From assembly GCF_031143425.1 (NCBI RefSeq), contig NC_090447.1:132017106-132081105 (forward strand): DNA of 64,000 nucleotides, in the 5' to 3' direction. This document shows positions 46,525-57,451 of the stretch, piece by piece; position 1 is the stretch's first letter, and each line of letters starts with the position of its first letter. The DNA is from Pleurodeles waltl. Lineage: Eukaryota > Chordata > Amphibia > Caudata > Salamandridae. Both the position numbers and the translations under genes were made by a program. Below the pieces are notes generated by a model. That model was not told where the DNA came from and searched no databases. It saw only the letters and a list, made by a program, of their open reading frames with translations.

Positions 46525-48249
46525 TCAAACTTGCGTAAGCAACTTCATTATTGTTGAAGCTCCAACATGTGCCAGCCCATGTGCCATCTGAACCATAGGT
46601 TGTACAAAAGCTATAGGCAATTTCCATTTATCCATCTGCTTATTCCGCCAACAGCCCTCATCATCGAATTCTCCATTTTCAGACCATTGCTCACGTTCTT
46701 TCACAGAAGCTGATTTCTGTATATCTAATACGTCTTGTCTAGCATTATGCCAGCGTTCAGCTTGTGACTTCACTACATACATAGAAGTAGTACTTCGCTG
46801 CATCGCAGTCTCAAGTGCTACGCGGTCTGCAAGAGCATTACCTTGCCCTATCTTATCGGTCACTTTCTTATGTGCACTACATTTCACAATAGCTAGTTTC
46901 TTTGGATATGTCAATGCAGTCAAGAGGTTATGCACTAATTCTCCGTGCATTATCTGCATCCCGTGGGATGTGAGAAAGCCTCTCCCCTTCCAAAGCAAAC
47001 CAAAATCATGAGCCACTCCAAAAGCATAGCGGCTGTCTGTATAAATGTTCACACATAAGTCAGTACTAAGCTCACATGCTCGTGTCAAAGCTATTAGTTC
47101 AGCTGCTTGAGCTGACTTCTGTGGTATACGAGCTGTCTCCACTACCGTGTGTATTGTGGTGATTGCATATGCAGCTGAGGTCGTACCATCTGGCAACTTC
47201 AAATAAGACCCATCAACCCACAATTCCCCGTCTACATCTAAAAGGGGCGTATCTTGTAAATCAATACGACCCTTTGTCTGTTCTTCGATAAGGAATATAC
47301 AATCATGTGTTTCTTGTGACTGAGGCTGAGTCACCGGATATGGCAACAAAGTGGCTGGATTTAGTGTTGCACATCTCTCCAGTGTAATGTGAGGAGCCAG
47401 CAATGTCAACTCATATCCTGTGATACGGGCGCTAGTTAAATGTTGTGTCTTTGTTTGATTTAAAAGAGCATCAACCGCATGGGGTACTAACACCAACAGC
47501 TTATGTGACAAAACTATCCCTTCACTCTGACGTATTGACACAGCTGTTGCGGCAACTGAACGAAAACACCCAGGCAACGCTAGAGCGACAGGATCAAGTA
47601 CTGCTGAAAGATATGCACAGGGACGCTGCTTATCGCCATGTGTCTGTACTAAAACTGACAATGCACATCCATCTTTCTCATGTACGTAAAGTGCAAAAAG
47701 CTTCATGTAATCTGGAGTACCTAACACTGGTGCGGAACAAAGGGCTTGTCGCAGCTGCCTGAAAGCAGTCTCACATTCATCTGTCCATGGGAGGGGCATT
47801 GGAGTATCTTTAGTCAAAAGTGCTAGCAAAGGTTTGACAATGTGTGAAAACCCTAATATCCATTGCCTATAAAAGGAAGTAAGACCAAGGAATGCCCGAA
47901 CATCTTTCTGAGTAGAGGGTACTGGTGTGTCTAAAATTGCTTGAATACGTTCTGATGTAAGTGCACGGCCCTCCTTAGACAAAAGGTGACCTAAATAGGG
48001 TACCTTTGGTCTACAATATTGCAATTTCTCTTGTGACACTTTATGATGGTGTGAAGCAAGAAAAGAAAGTAAGGACAAAGTGCACTTTTCACATTGCTCA
48101 GGGGTATCAGCCGCCAACAAAATATCATCGACATATTGTATGAGAGCCACACCTTCAGGCAAAATAAAAGAATCAAGTTGTCGTTTTAACGCTTGACTAT
48201 AAATACTTGGACTCTCTGTATAGCCTTGAGGAACTCTGCAAAATCTATA
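46525..48249 (-). pseudogene. pol: pol: RT palm to RNase H and start of integrase
   Basis: Same frame as the preceding segment, entered after the TGA at 48250. It has the RT active site YVDDILLAA just after 48162, the connection domain, then RNase H with LWVDGSYLK (first catalytic Asp), AAELIALTRA (Glu) and NIYTDSRYAF (Asp). The N-terminal zinc-binding region of integrase begins near the end (HGLAHVG). It ends at a TGA (46525-46527). The YVDD and RNase H types fit a gamma-like pol. Confidence 0.88.
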
Positions 48250-50718
48250 TCATTGTTTATTCAAAGTAAAACCAAACAAATATCGGCTGTCAGGATGAAT
48301 AGGGATCGAAAAGAAAGCATTCTTCAAGTCTATCACAGAGAACGTAGTTGCTGTCGGCGGAACCAAAGTAAGAAGTGTTGTGATGTCAGATACCACAGGA
48401 TATTGTGGTATCACAATCTTATTGACTTCTCGTAAATCAATAATGAATCGGTAAATCCTAGTATCAGTATCCTTTTTCAGAATAGGAAGAATCAGACTGT
48501 TACAAACATTATACAGAACTTCCTCAACAACTCCAACTGCAATAAGATCATGCACAATTCGCGTGAGTGCTTCTTCGCCCTCCTGTGAAATTTTGTATTG
48601 AGGCAAACGTGACAATACAGCTCCCTCCTTAACACTAATATGTACCGGTGGAATAATAATTTGCCCCACATCAGTATCTGAAGTAGCCCACAAAGTACTA
48701 GGGAGTGAAACTAATGCAATATCCTCTTTAACAAGACAAACTCTTTCCATCACAGGATGATTATCATTTAAAATAACATGCACCCCTTCAGGAGAGCATC
48801 GTATTGTAGCCCTGAAATACTTGAGCATATCAAGACCCACAATATTGTCTGGTGTATTTGGAGAAAGCAAAAATGGACATGGAGCAGTACATTTATCAAC
48901 ATGGAATCCAAGTGGTTGTGACAATGGGCTAGGGGAAGGTGTTCCATCGAAACCTATCGATGTAATGGTTAAGCCAGACAGGGGAGCCCTTGGAATCAAT
49001 TGTTTAGACAAGGCGCTACGAGTAGCTCCTGTATCAACCAGAAACTGATCAGTAGAACCCAAAACATGTGCTGTAACATAGGGACCCCTCTGATCTACTG
49101 GAACTTCAACTGATTCCTTACCCCATCCTAGGCAATCCAATGCATAAGCAGAGTCTTGGAAATCAGGCTGCACATAGTTAGACATCTGGTATTGGTTCCG
49201 TCTATCAAAAGTGTTAAACCCATCCTGCCCTCGTACATTAACATCAACCCTAGCATGATCATTCGTGCTTCTTCTAGGTCCTGAATATCCTGAGCGATTT
49301 CTCATTTGTCCCCGACCACGTGAACACTGCTGAACACGTAGTGCTGGACAATCAGCAGCCCAATGCCCACATTTCTTACAATGATCAACAGACAAATTCG
49401 AACGAGTGTAAGAAGAACCATAAGATCCACATCCACCTCTATCACTACCTCTAAAAGGCGGACCATAAGCTTGAGCCAACATAACCTTCGTCTTTAATTC
49501 TTTAATTTTTTTGTCCTCGCTACCTTTTGCTTCTAATTCCTGACGTTCATAATACTGAGCCATAGTCAAAAGAGAAACCGGAGTAGAGGTAGTCCATGAA
49601 CTTTCACTAGCTTTTAGACGACTAGTTATTCCTGGTAACAGATTTGCGACATATTTATCGACAAACAAATGTCTGCCCGTATCATCTGACAATAACTGAC
49701 CGCTAAAATCATGAAATGCTTCTTCAAAGCGTGTAAAGAAATCAGAGACCGATTCATCTGCCTTTTGCTTACAAGACGCTAAAACAGTCCAATCTATCTT
49801 TTTAGGGGGAATAATTGTTTTTAACTTAACTAATATGGCTGCAGGAAGATCTAGAATCAACTGATATGGCTTTTTCGCAGGTTCCCTATCCCCGTCCATC
49901 TGTTCTAATTCTTTCCATGACGCCCCAAAAACTGCACGATCATCAATTTTACGAACAGTTCTCCACATATCTGGCGGTAATATCAATCCGAAAAATAAAT
50001 CAATGTCAGCCAAAGTCATAGTACAAGAACTAATTGCTCCCTCAACTTCCTCATAAAAGGCAGCTGGATTTTTCCGCTGATCAGGTAATGCTGTTTTAAG
50101 TGCCATTACATCTGCCCTATTCCAAGGAGTATACACCCAATTATAAATAAAATAACCCTTAGCATCAACAGAAGTTTTATCATCAATTGTACCCAATCCT
50201 TTAGGAGGAACATACAAAGGCGCGGCCTCCCGCATTGGTTTCGCGTGAACTATCATAGTCTTATCTGTTCCGAAGATGGAACCTTGCACCCCGTCGGTCT
50301 GAGATGTCCGTGCAACTACGTCCACAGCCCTTTTCTCCTCTTGCAAATGGACTGCCACAACACATAATTTCATTAAACGCCTGATTGCATCAGCCACCTG
50401 GGAGAAAACAAAAAGACCATCACGAATTTGCTTATGATCAGCTGCTACATCATCGGGCTCTAACTCATCAGAATTTTTCCGATATGGTTCAATAACTTCT
50501 GAGCCAAATGCCTCAGTAAAATATAGCTGCTCCATTTCCGTCCACCCTTTCATGTTGTCTAAAAGTTCAGAAGCAGGGACAACGCTTTGAATTGTTTTAC
50601 GAGCAATAGATCTAAGCTCAGACGCACGGTCAGCAGGCAACATAGAGCGACTGTCTCGCATCTTCTGTTGCTCTGAACTGGAGGCCTTAACTAACTCAAG
50701 AGGCAGAAGGGACGACAT
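48250..50718 (-). pseudogene. gag-pol: gag (capsid, nucleocapsid), protease and start of RT
   Basis: An 822-codon minus-strand frame with no internal stop. Residues about 170-400 are capsid-like, including a QX3EX7R major homology region (Gln318 to Arg330). A zinc-knuckle-like CKKCGHWAADC (447-457) follows, spaced CX2CXHX4C rather than the usual CX2CX4HX4C. A retroviral aspartic protease follows with VDTGATRSAL (Asp562) and NIVGLDML. RT starts near residue 700 and includes SVIDLKNAFFSIP with the first catalytic Asp (797). Gag, protease and RT share one frame with no stop between them. The frame is cut by a TGA at 48250-48252, inside the RT palm. Confidence 0.88.
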
Positions 50719-51253
50719 ACGGAGGTGGAGGGCGATCTAGTAACAATAAATCATCATGTGGTTTATTAAGGATAGGATAGAGAGGTTGCCTAGCGATGTA
50801 TTGGCCAGTTACCTGTAATTTACGTTCTTTCTCTTCTAGCTCCTTTAAGTCATTTATTTCTTTCTTTCTCATTTCCAATGCTTTCACATATACATTCTTC
50901 CGCTGCTCTTTTTCAAGCAAGGCTTGCTCACGCTTCACTCGTCCACGCACTTCTTTCTCCCTCATTTGTACACAGTCAAACATATCTTGCCTAGACTTTC
51001 GCTTACACATACATTGTTCCACATACTCAATCTTTCGCAAATCAAATGACCCATGCATAGGCCAACGCAACTCAGGATCCGCACGAGTGTATTTATTCCA
51101 TAATGTGCTGCACATTATAGAAGAAAGACCATGTTTAACATACATATCTCTATTTAGCGCCCCCTCTGGGGGTGCCGGTTGCGATTCTTCCAGTCTCAAA
51201 TTGGTACCATTACAAAAGCAACACACCCTATGAAGTGCGCTAAAAACAGGCAT
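50696..51253 (-). pseudogene. gag: gag N-terminal (matrix-like) part with PPPPY late domain
   Basis: A 185-codon minus-strand frame starts about 490 nt after the primer site, the usual gag position. It is Cys-rich at the start, has a long charged helical segment (about residues 95-150) and ends with RPPPPYV, a PPxY late-budding motif that recruits NEDD4-type ligases. The frame closes at 50696 while the next gag frame (from 50718) overlaps it by about 20 nt in a different phase. Either a frameshift separates matrix from capsid, or the two were made separately. No N-terminal Met-Gly myristoylation signal is seen at this start. Confidence 0.65.
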
Positions 51254-51739
51254 GCCAAAAATAGTGCAAAATATGCAATATTATAATCAAAGTAGCACTT
51301 AAGGTGCTGTTCAAATCAAAATTAAATTGGAGAAAATTCTACTCGGTACCTGCCTATATAAATTGCTATTTATATATCAATTCAAAGGATACAAATTGAC
51401 TAGTCACCCAAAACATGAGAGCCACAGTAAGTAGTGCTAAACTACATTACCAAACAAAGGAATCAAAGCCCACAGCAAGTGCCATAAAACAGCTCTTACC
51501 AATCACAGGGTGTCCAGGTTTCAAACTGCCAAGTTCTAAAATCGACCAAATGGTCACTGCATGACGAATGAACAAAAAGGATCTCAGTCGAGGACCGGCG
51601 CCACCTGGATGGTCAAATCAGAAAGAAGGAAAAAACGCCGAGGTTGCCAAGACTCGGGTCTCCTCAGGCATTGATCGTCCACAGCGAGATCCCAATCCTT
51701 TGTCGCGACCAATCCGTTGGGCGTCCGAGTCACCGATGA

Positions 51740-51757
51740 GTCCCTGTTCGGGCGCCA
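51740..51757 (-). promoter_or_regulatory. Primer binding site, tRNA-Lys3 type
   Basis: Three bases after the 5' LTR the minus strand reads TGGCGCCCGAACAGGGAC. This is the complement of the 3' end of tRNA-Lys(UUU), the primer used by lentiviruses and MMTV. All 18 bases match the canonical site. Confidence 0.9.
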
Positions 51758-51760
51758 ATT

Positions 51761-52331
51761 TGTTGAAGTAAGCCTCAGCAAGGCCTACTAGTGCAAGGGG
51801 TTCACCTTTCTCTGCACAAAGTCCTCAGACCATGTAGGAAGAAGTTGGCACAGGAACTGAAATAAAAGACAAAGTTTATTAACCTCATGAGGTGGTACTA
51901 CAGTTCAAACAGCACCCTTAGGTAATGTCTGAAGTAGCACACTGAACTGAGAGAGCATGGTCCTTTTATACCCACGCAGGGGCTAAAAGGAGGTGGTACA
52001 ATTATAGAAGCAAGACTTGTATACATGTAAGGTCATGTGGAAAATGCACAGTCGACAGGTAGGAGGAGCTAACAGTTTTCAAGGACTAACAGCTGCAGAC
52101 CTTACTGAGCATGTGCGAAAGTGGGAGATGCTAAATATAACTTGTCACTAGGCAGATTTCAAGAGTAGTTAACAGAAAGGTAGGACAGAGCACATGGTGA
52201 GCACATGGCAGCATGTGGCAGAGAAAATGGCTGCCATGAATGCAAAATGGATTCCATGAAATGTTCACAATAGTTACAAATACAAGATGTCTTCTGCTAA
52301 TGCTTAATCTAATTGCTGCTAAACTACAACA
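51761..52331 (-). repeat. 5' LTR of the endogenous retrovirus
   Basis: 571 bp, the same length as the 3' LTR, with about ten substitutions and no indels seen. The TATA box and polyadenylation signal are conserved at equivalent positions. Directly repeated with the 3' LTR. Confidence 0.92.
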
Positions 52332-52335
52332 CTTT

Positions 52336-53013
52336 CTCCAATTTTAACCTTTTCTTACAAACAGGTAAAGTACCCAATTCCACATGATTTCATATTATGA
52401 GACATGGTGAACAATTCATTATAATTAATACCTAGACTCCCCTATCATATTTAAAAAATGTTATCAATAGTTTCTCATCCTACCTCATATCAAACAGGCT
52501 TAGTACGAATTTCTTATATCGGTAAAGTACCTTTTCTGGAGAAGAAGTTAATTTCTTTAGACCTGGATGTGATAAACAAAAGATCTTGTTAACAGATATT
52601 TGCCAAATTCTCCTTTTTACAGCTTATATATCAATATCCCAAATAATTTTTCCAGCATTCACGGAGCCATAAAATGTTCAATGGACATCTAAATCTAATC
52701 AAGAATCTAACTACATCTAAATACTCACAACCAATATATTATATCTACCAGGTGTACGTTTTTGTGTTCTTATGCACTCTTCATATGTACACAATAGTTC
52801 TAAAACATGTAAATATTACATCTAGTCCGAAATATCTATCTAGGTCATCTGTTCTCAATGAAGTACATCTGAATCATATTCTTTCAAAATCACATCCTAT
52901 TCTCAAATGATATGTTTATGGATCAATTTTCATTCCCTTTTTGTACATTTTTCATTTAGCAGTGGCTAGCATTCATTTATTTCATCAGAGTCATTCCAAT
53001 TTTTTTTAATCTT
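52336..53013 (-). other. Penelope-like element 3' untranslated region
   Basis: AT-rich sequence between the retroviral insertion and the stop of the GIY-YIG frame. It continues on the far side of the retrovirus at 42998-43173 before the 3' pseudo-LTR. No motif is visible. Confidence 0.5.
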
Positions 53014-54147
53014 TCATAAATGTCTATGTATTTCCACGTCCATGTTTAGACCCCAGGGCATTTCATTACCAATCAGGATAATCCATTTAGATTCCGTTCT
53101 CCTTAATGTTTGTTCACAATCTCCTCCTCTAGCATTCTGTGTAATATGTTGAATGCCATAATATTTTAATACCTTTTGTTCACCTTGATGTTTTTCCCAA
53201 ATATGTTTTGCCATTGAATATGTTGGATCCTGATTCTTTATTGCCCTGAGGTGCTGTAATATGCGCAGTTTTAGTTTATTCATTGTACTACCCACTTATT
53301 TTGAACCACAGATGCACTCCAATATATAGATCACATAGGAAGCTACACAATTTATTTTTTCCATAATTTTCATTATTCTACCATCAATTATTTTAAACTG
53401 CATCATATTCTTCCCAAAAGTGCATGCTTTACACTTTGTACATTTCCAGAAACCTTGTTGATTACACATCAGCCAATTTGATCCATTTCTCTTCTGTGGA
53501 ATCATATAACTGCTTTTTAAATGGTCACCCAATGTTGGTGCTCTCCTATAGGTAATTAATGGATGATTAGGAAAAAAATTGTATAATGTTTCATCCAATA
53601 GTAACAATTTCCAGTTATCTTCTAATAATTTCTTTGTCATTTGACTACCTGCATCAAAGCGCATGAGGTATCGCACATCATTCATTTTTGAGTCATCATA
53701 ATTATTTTTCATTTTAGGTATCAATAATTCATCTCTCTTGCATTGCATTGCTCTTCATAAAGCATCATTCAGGACTGATCTTTCATATCCTCTTTTGTAA
53801 AATCTCTCATACATATCATCCATTTGGACTTTCGGTTCCATTTCCTCTGTGCAGTTACACTTCACTCTCAAAAATTCCCCATATGGTACACTCCACTTTA
53901 AAGGCTTCGGGTGTCCACTATTTGCATGTAACAAGCTGTTTGCACTTGTTGGTTTTTCCATTTTTCTGCAAACTTTTTCATTATTAATGTACACCCCAAT
54001 ATCCAAATAATTGATCTCTAAATTACTCATTTCATATGTAAACTTCAGCTGTTGAGGGTTATCATTGAGAGAAGTTATAAACTGCACCAAAGTCTCTTGT
54101 CCCCCTTCCCATATGAGGAAGAGATCATCGATATAGCGTACCCACAA
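53014..54147 (-). pseudogene. Penelope-like element: RT C-terminal part and GIY-YIG domain
   Basis: One minus-strand frame with two stops (53755 and 53296). The RT part has VRYIDDLFLIW, the catalytic YIDD block, then YLDIGVYI and a HANSGHPKPLKWSVPYGEF region typical of Penelope-like RTs, which resemble telomerase RT. Downstream is a GIY-YIG-type endonuclease: Cys-rich WKCTKCKACTFG, then YVIYILEC and, directly after the 53296 stop, VGSTMNKLKLRILQH. A stop codon stands where the second motif's leading Tyr is expected. The GIY-YIG domain nicks the target to prime reverse transcription in these elements. RT followed by GIY-YIG matches canonical Penelope/Neptune-type elements. Confidence 0.82.
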
Positions 54148-55015
54148 AATAATATGATCTAGTATTTTTTTGATTATTCTCTTGACACACTACTTCTGAT
54201 TCCCACATGCCCATCAGAAGATTTGCATATGTTGGTGCAAATGAAGTCCCCATAGCCGTACCTTGTTCTTGTAAGTAAATTTACCATCAAATATGAAGTT
54301 ATTGTGTGTCAGACAGTACTGTAACATTTCTATTAACATTTCTGAATGTTCCAAAAGGCTGATGGATCTAGATCTTAAGAAATATCGACAGACTTCCAAA
54401 CCATCTTTATGTTTAATGAAGTATTGAGAGAAACAACATCAATCGTAGCCATTATATAGTTGTCTTTCAAAGGTATAATATTAATCCTATTAAAAAAATC
54501 CATAGACTCCTTAGGTATGATGGAAGGCTCAAAACATATGGGAACAAGAAGATATCTATGAATCTGGAAGTGTTCTCAAGTAATGATCCAATTGAACTTA
54601 CAATTGAACGTCCAGGTAGATTAGATCTATTTTTGTAAATGTTTGGCAAAAAGTATATTGTGGGAATGATTGGATGATCCTTCTAAAGATATCTATATTC
54701 TTCTTTCTCCAATCATCCTTTATCTAACCATATCTATAATTTCTGATGATACTCCACAATATATGTTTCCATTGGGTTACTTTTCAATTCACTATAGTTT
54801 TCTTTATTTCCCAATTGTCTTTTGGCTTCCTTAATGTAGTCACTACTATTCATCAATATGATATTCCCTCCTTTATCCAATGGCTTAATGACGATTGTAT
54901 TGTCTTTTCGTAAATCTTTCAATACACCCCAATCTTCCTGTGTCATGTTCATATACTCACATTTTCTAGATTTCTTCGACAATCCTACAGCCGTCTTTGT
55001 TAATCCATCTGTCAT
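54148..55015 (-). pseudogene. Penelope-like element: RT N-terminal part (frameshifted)
   Basis: Fragments in shifted frames (55015-54734, then pieces near 54649-54467 and 54399-54214) encode the fingers and early palm of the RT. The recognisable block is LRKDNTIVIKPLDKGGNI, the conserved Penelope-like motif of fingers. Frame differs from both neighbours, so at least two indels occurred. Confidence 0.7.
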
Positions 55016-55712
55016 CCATCTATCATTATTTCTAGAAAAATGTCTATCTTATTCCCAGCTGGAAGTCGGGGACAGAATTGTGACTTAGGTTTACATTGAC
55101 TGAAAATAGTTACATTCATTGGTAAACCCAAAGAAAGACATAGTTCATGATCAGATAAGTTTTTATAATTTATTTCCCATGGATTTGCTTCTGATTCTTG
55201 TTCTAAAGCCGACAAAGTTCTTAATGATCCCAAATCCGATGTTTCAAATGGAGATATCCATTGGGATTTGGTAATCTCATGTCTCTTAGTTTTGGATGCA
55301 TAGAATTTCCCAATTTTAATTTCCTGCAAAAGTTGTATAAATCAATCCTAGCAGTTGCTAGGTCCAGAGATGTATCCGGACAGAAACTCAGTCCCTTATT
55401 CAATAGTTTCAGATGTTTATCTTCAAGGCATTTGGAGGAAAGATTAATCAGCACATTCTTATCTATTATCACTTCTTTCACTCCTAACATACTACTCATT
55501 TTCTGCCTCTTCCTCTGTGATCTCCTTGTCCTTTTTTGCTCCATCTTGTTTTGTGTTCCTCTTCCACGTCTTCTTGTTTCCATATGATACAGCCTCATTT
55601 CTCCAGAGAAGTCCAGTTTTGGTCCCCCAACTGTTGACGACTCGTCCCCCGAGCTCACATCGGAGCTTTCACTGCTTGAAGGGGCTTTGTCTTTTTCGAT
55701 TGTTCCATCCAT
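55012..55712 (-). pseudogene. Penelope-like element: N-terminal region of the RT protein
   Basis: A 163-codon frame (55712-55221) and an overlapping 105-codon frame (55329-55012) encode an acidic Ser-rich start, a very basic stretch (RRGRGTQNKMEQKRTRRSQRK, 20-odd residues) and the block INLSSKCLEDKHLKLLNKG, then RIDLYNFCRKLKL. The second block matches the fragment at 40411-40743. A frameshift lies near 55270. The ATG at 55712 follows the stop of the upstream frame by about 10 nt. Confidence 0.65.
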
Positions 55713-55721
55713 GTTTTGCTT

Positions 55722-56036
55722 TCAATAGAAGGAGTCAAAACATTTTGCAAATGTGAATATTCTTCCTGTCAAATAATCTATCTTATCCCAATTGAATTTC
55801 TTAGCTTTTTTCAATTGTATCTCCTTTTCATGTTTCTCCAATCTTTTCTCCATTACTTCTGTCATCTTACTTACATCTTCTGTAGCTTGTATGGACTGTA
55901 CTTGATCTTCAATATCCTTAATTTTCAATAGAGTCTTCTCCAATTTACGCTCCACTTGTGTTATAAGGGTCTGCATCAATATCATGGAGCATTCTGTTGT
56001 ATCTGTTTGCCACTGTCTGAGTAAGTCCAAATCCAT
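55722..56036 (-). CDS. Penelope-like element: upstream coiled-coil frame
   Basis: A 104-codon minus-strand frame ending at a TGA (55722), in the same phase as the next frame starting at 55712. The sequence is strongly helical with heptad-like spacing (VERKLEKTLLKIKDIEDQV, then MEKRLEKHEKEIQLKK), a likely coiled coil for multimerisation. It may be a separate small ORF1 with stop-restart coupling, or the N-terminus of the main protein split by a nonsense mutation. The true start may lie further upstream toward 56370. Confidence 0.5.
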   Translation of the reverse strand: MDLDLLRQWQTDTTECSMILMQTLITQVERKLEKTLLKIKDIEDQVQSIQATEDVSKMTEVMEKRLEKHEKEIQLKKAKKFNWDKIDYLTGRIFTFAKCFDSFY

Positions 56037-56629
56037 ATCATTTAAAGTTGGTAATACAAAGATTCTTAATCCTCCCGGAACTCTTCATTTTCAATGTATT
56101 TTTGTAATGTGGCCTTCTACCACCATTTATTTATCTCCATTATTTTCGCTTGTTCCAATTCTTCCATTAGTATATTGAGAGGTAATTCACGATTTCTTCA
56201 AATAGTTGGTTCTTGTACATTTGTCTCTCCTCCTTCCTCAAGTAAGGTTTTCATGATTTGTTCCCGTTTTGAAATTCTTTCAGCCATCATTAGCGATCTA
56301 ATTATAATTCTATATATGAATAACTCAAATCCGGATGCACTCCGCACTTACGTTTAACATATACTTGTTCTGTTTCTATTTCCCAGGTTCAGTGTTGGCT
56401 CTCTCGATTATTGACAGTTTATTACATGTTATAATGAAACATCAAAAAAAGGAGAGATAACAGTTTGAGGTACACTTCCAATATTTTTAGACAAGATCCT
56501 TCCAAACATTTTCATTTGTTTAATAGCACTGCTCATTCATCTGATTTTGCGCCTCAAATTTAGAGGTATTACTTTCTCGAGTTCCGTCTTGTGAATGTAC
56601 TTTTGTTAATTCAAGCTAACACAGACATA
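56037..56629 (-). other. Penelope-like element 5' region, left of the DIRS insertion
   Basis: Minus-strand sequence with short open pieces (to about 56370) and no recognisable domain. It joins across the DIRS insertion to 62221. Confidence 0.45.
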
Positions 56630-56645
56630 ATTCTATCACAGGACC

Positions 56646-56835
56646 GGAGGCGAGGATTATGCAAATCTTTCTTCACTCTTTATTCAACAGCAAGTTCAAA
56701 GTTAAACAAAACATGAACAGAAAAACTACAAGTTCCATGAGCCCGCCGCCATGGTAACGAGTATCCAATGAGGTGCCCTCCTTCACGTCAGTATAAATGG
56801 CCCGAGACACGTCACACTTCCTCTTTCTTCACTGC
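56646..56835 (+). repeat. DIRS left inverted terminal repeat
   Basis: It begins GGAGGCGAGGATTATGCAAA and runs to CTTCACTGC. It is the reverse complement, with a few differences near the inner end, of 61978-62168. It contains TATAAATGGCCCGAGACACG near 56791, a possible promoter. Confidence 0.88.
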
Positions 56836-57451
56836 TCAGATAAGTGCCTTTTCTGCCTCCGTTGGGAGTTTGTTTTCCTAAACTTGGCGCGCTGCCGCTC
56901 AATTGTTTTGCGGGGCTTTCTGTTGTTGTAGCAGCTTTCTCGCCACGAGCGGTCCGGAACGGACGGGCCGCTCGAGCGTTTAATTTCCTTTCGGCCCTCG
57001 GCGTGTTAATACACGTCGGGCCCACCAGAGGGAGCGCGCGCTGTGTTCTTCGTACTCGAGGAGCGTGCATCTTTTCAGCGCGTGGCTCGCGCTTCGCGTT
57101 TGCTTTTTTTAGGGAAACCTGTTTTGTCCAGGGGGTTAGGTTCCTGCCTTTCACCCAGACAAGCAGGGTTCAATTTCCAGGCCTGCCAGATGACACACTC
57201 AGTCTCTTAGCAGGCATATCTGCATTAATCACTTTGCTTTTCTTCCCAGGATTGAGGGTTTCTCCTCTATTGCATGTTTGCCACCCTGGTGCATTTTTTC
57301 TCTTCCCTACCCTGACACCCGTTTGGGTAAGAATTACCCCATTAGGGAAGGCATTACTTCTTGACTTACTATCAGTGACAGAGAGGGTAGGGATTTTACC
57401 CTATATATTGTATATTTTTTGTTGGGTGTACACTCTGTCATAGTCCTCATT

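Larger units (their letters stand above)
43174..52331 (-). mobile_element. Gamma-type endogenous retrovirus, defective, 9.16 kb
   Basis: LTRs of 571 bp (43174-43744 and 51761-52331) with TGTTG...CAACA ends flank an internal region with gag, protease, RT/RNase H, integrase and env in retroviral order on the minus strand. The 4-bp duplication CTTT (43170-43173 and 52332-52335) fits gammaretroviruses. The RT YVDD block, env CWVC and TM immunosuppressive-type region also fit a gamma-like lineage. The LTRs differ at about ten positions by eye. The coding region has stops at 48250, 46525 and 46249 in pol, a stop at 44661 and frame breaks in env, and a frame change in gag near 50700, so the provirus is defective. 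Confidence 0.92.

Noticed and set aside
48250..48252. TGA in the ERV read as selenocysteine or programmed read-through
   Set aside because: It falls inside the RT palm, not at a gag-pol border, with no read-through context seen. Other in-frame stops show general decay.
56844..57443. 199-codon frame at the DIRS 5' end as a separate gene
   Set aside because: Cys/Phe-rich with no domain, lying in the leader next to the ITR. It overlaps the start of the gag frame. Probably chance, though an upstream ORF cannot be excluded.
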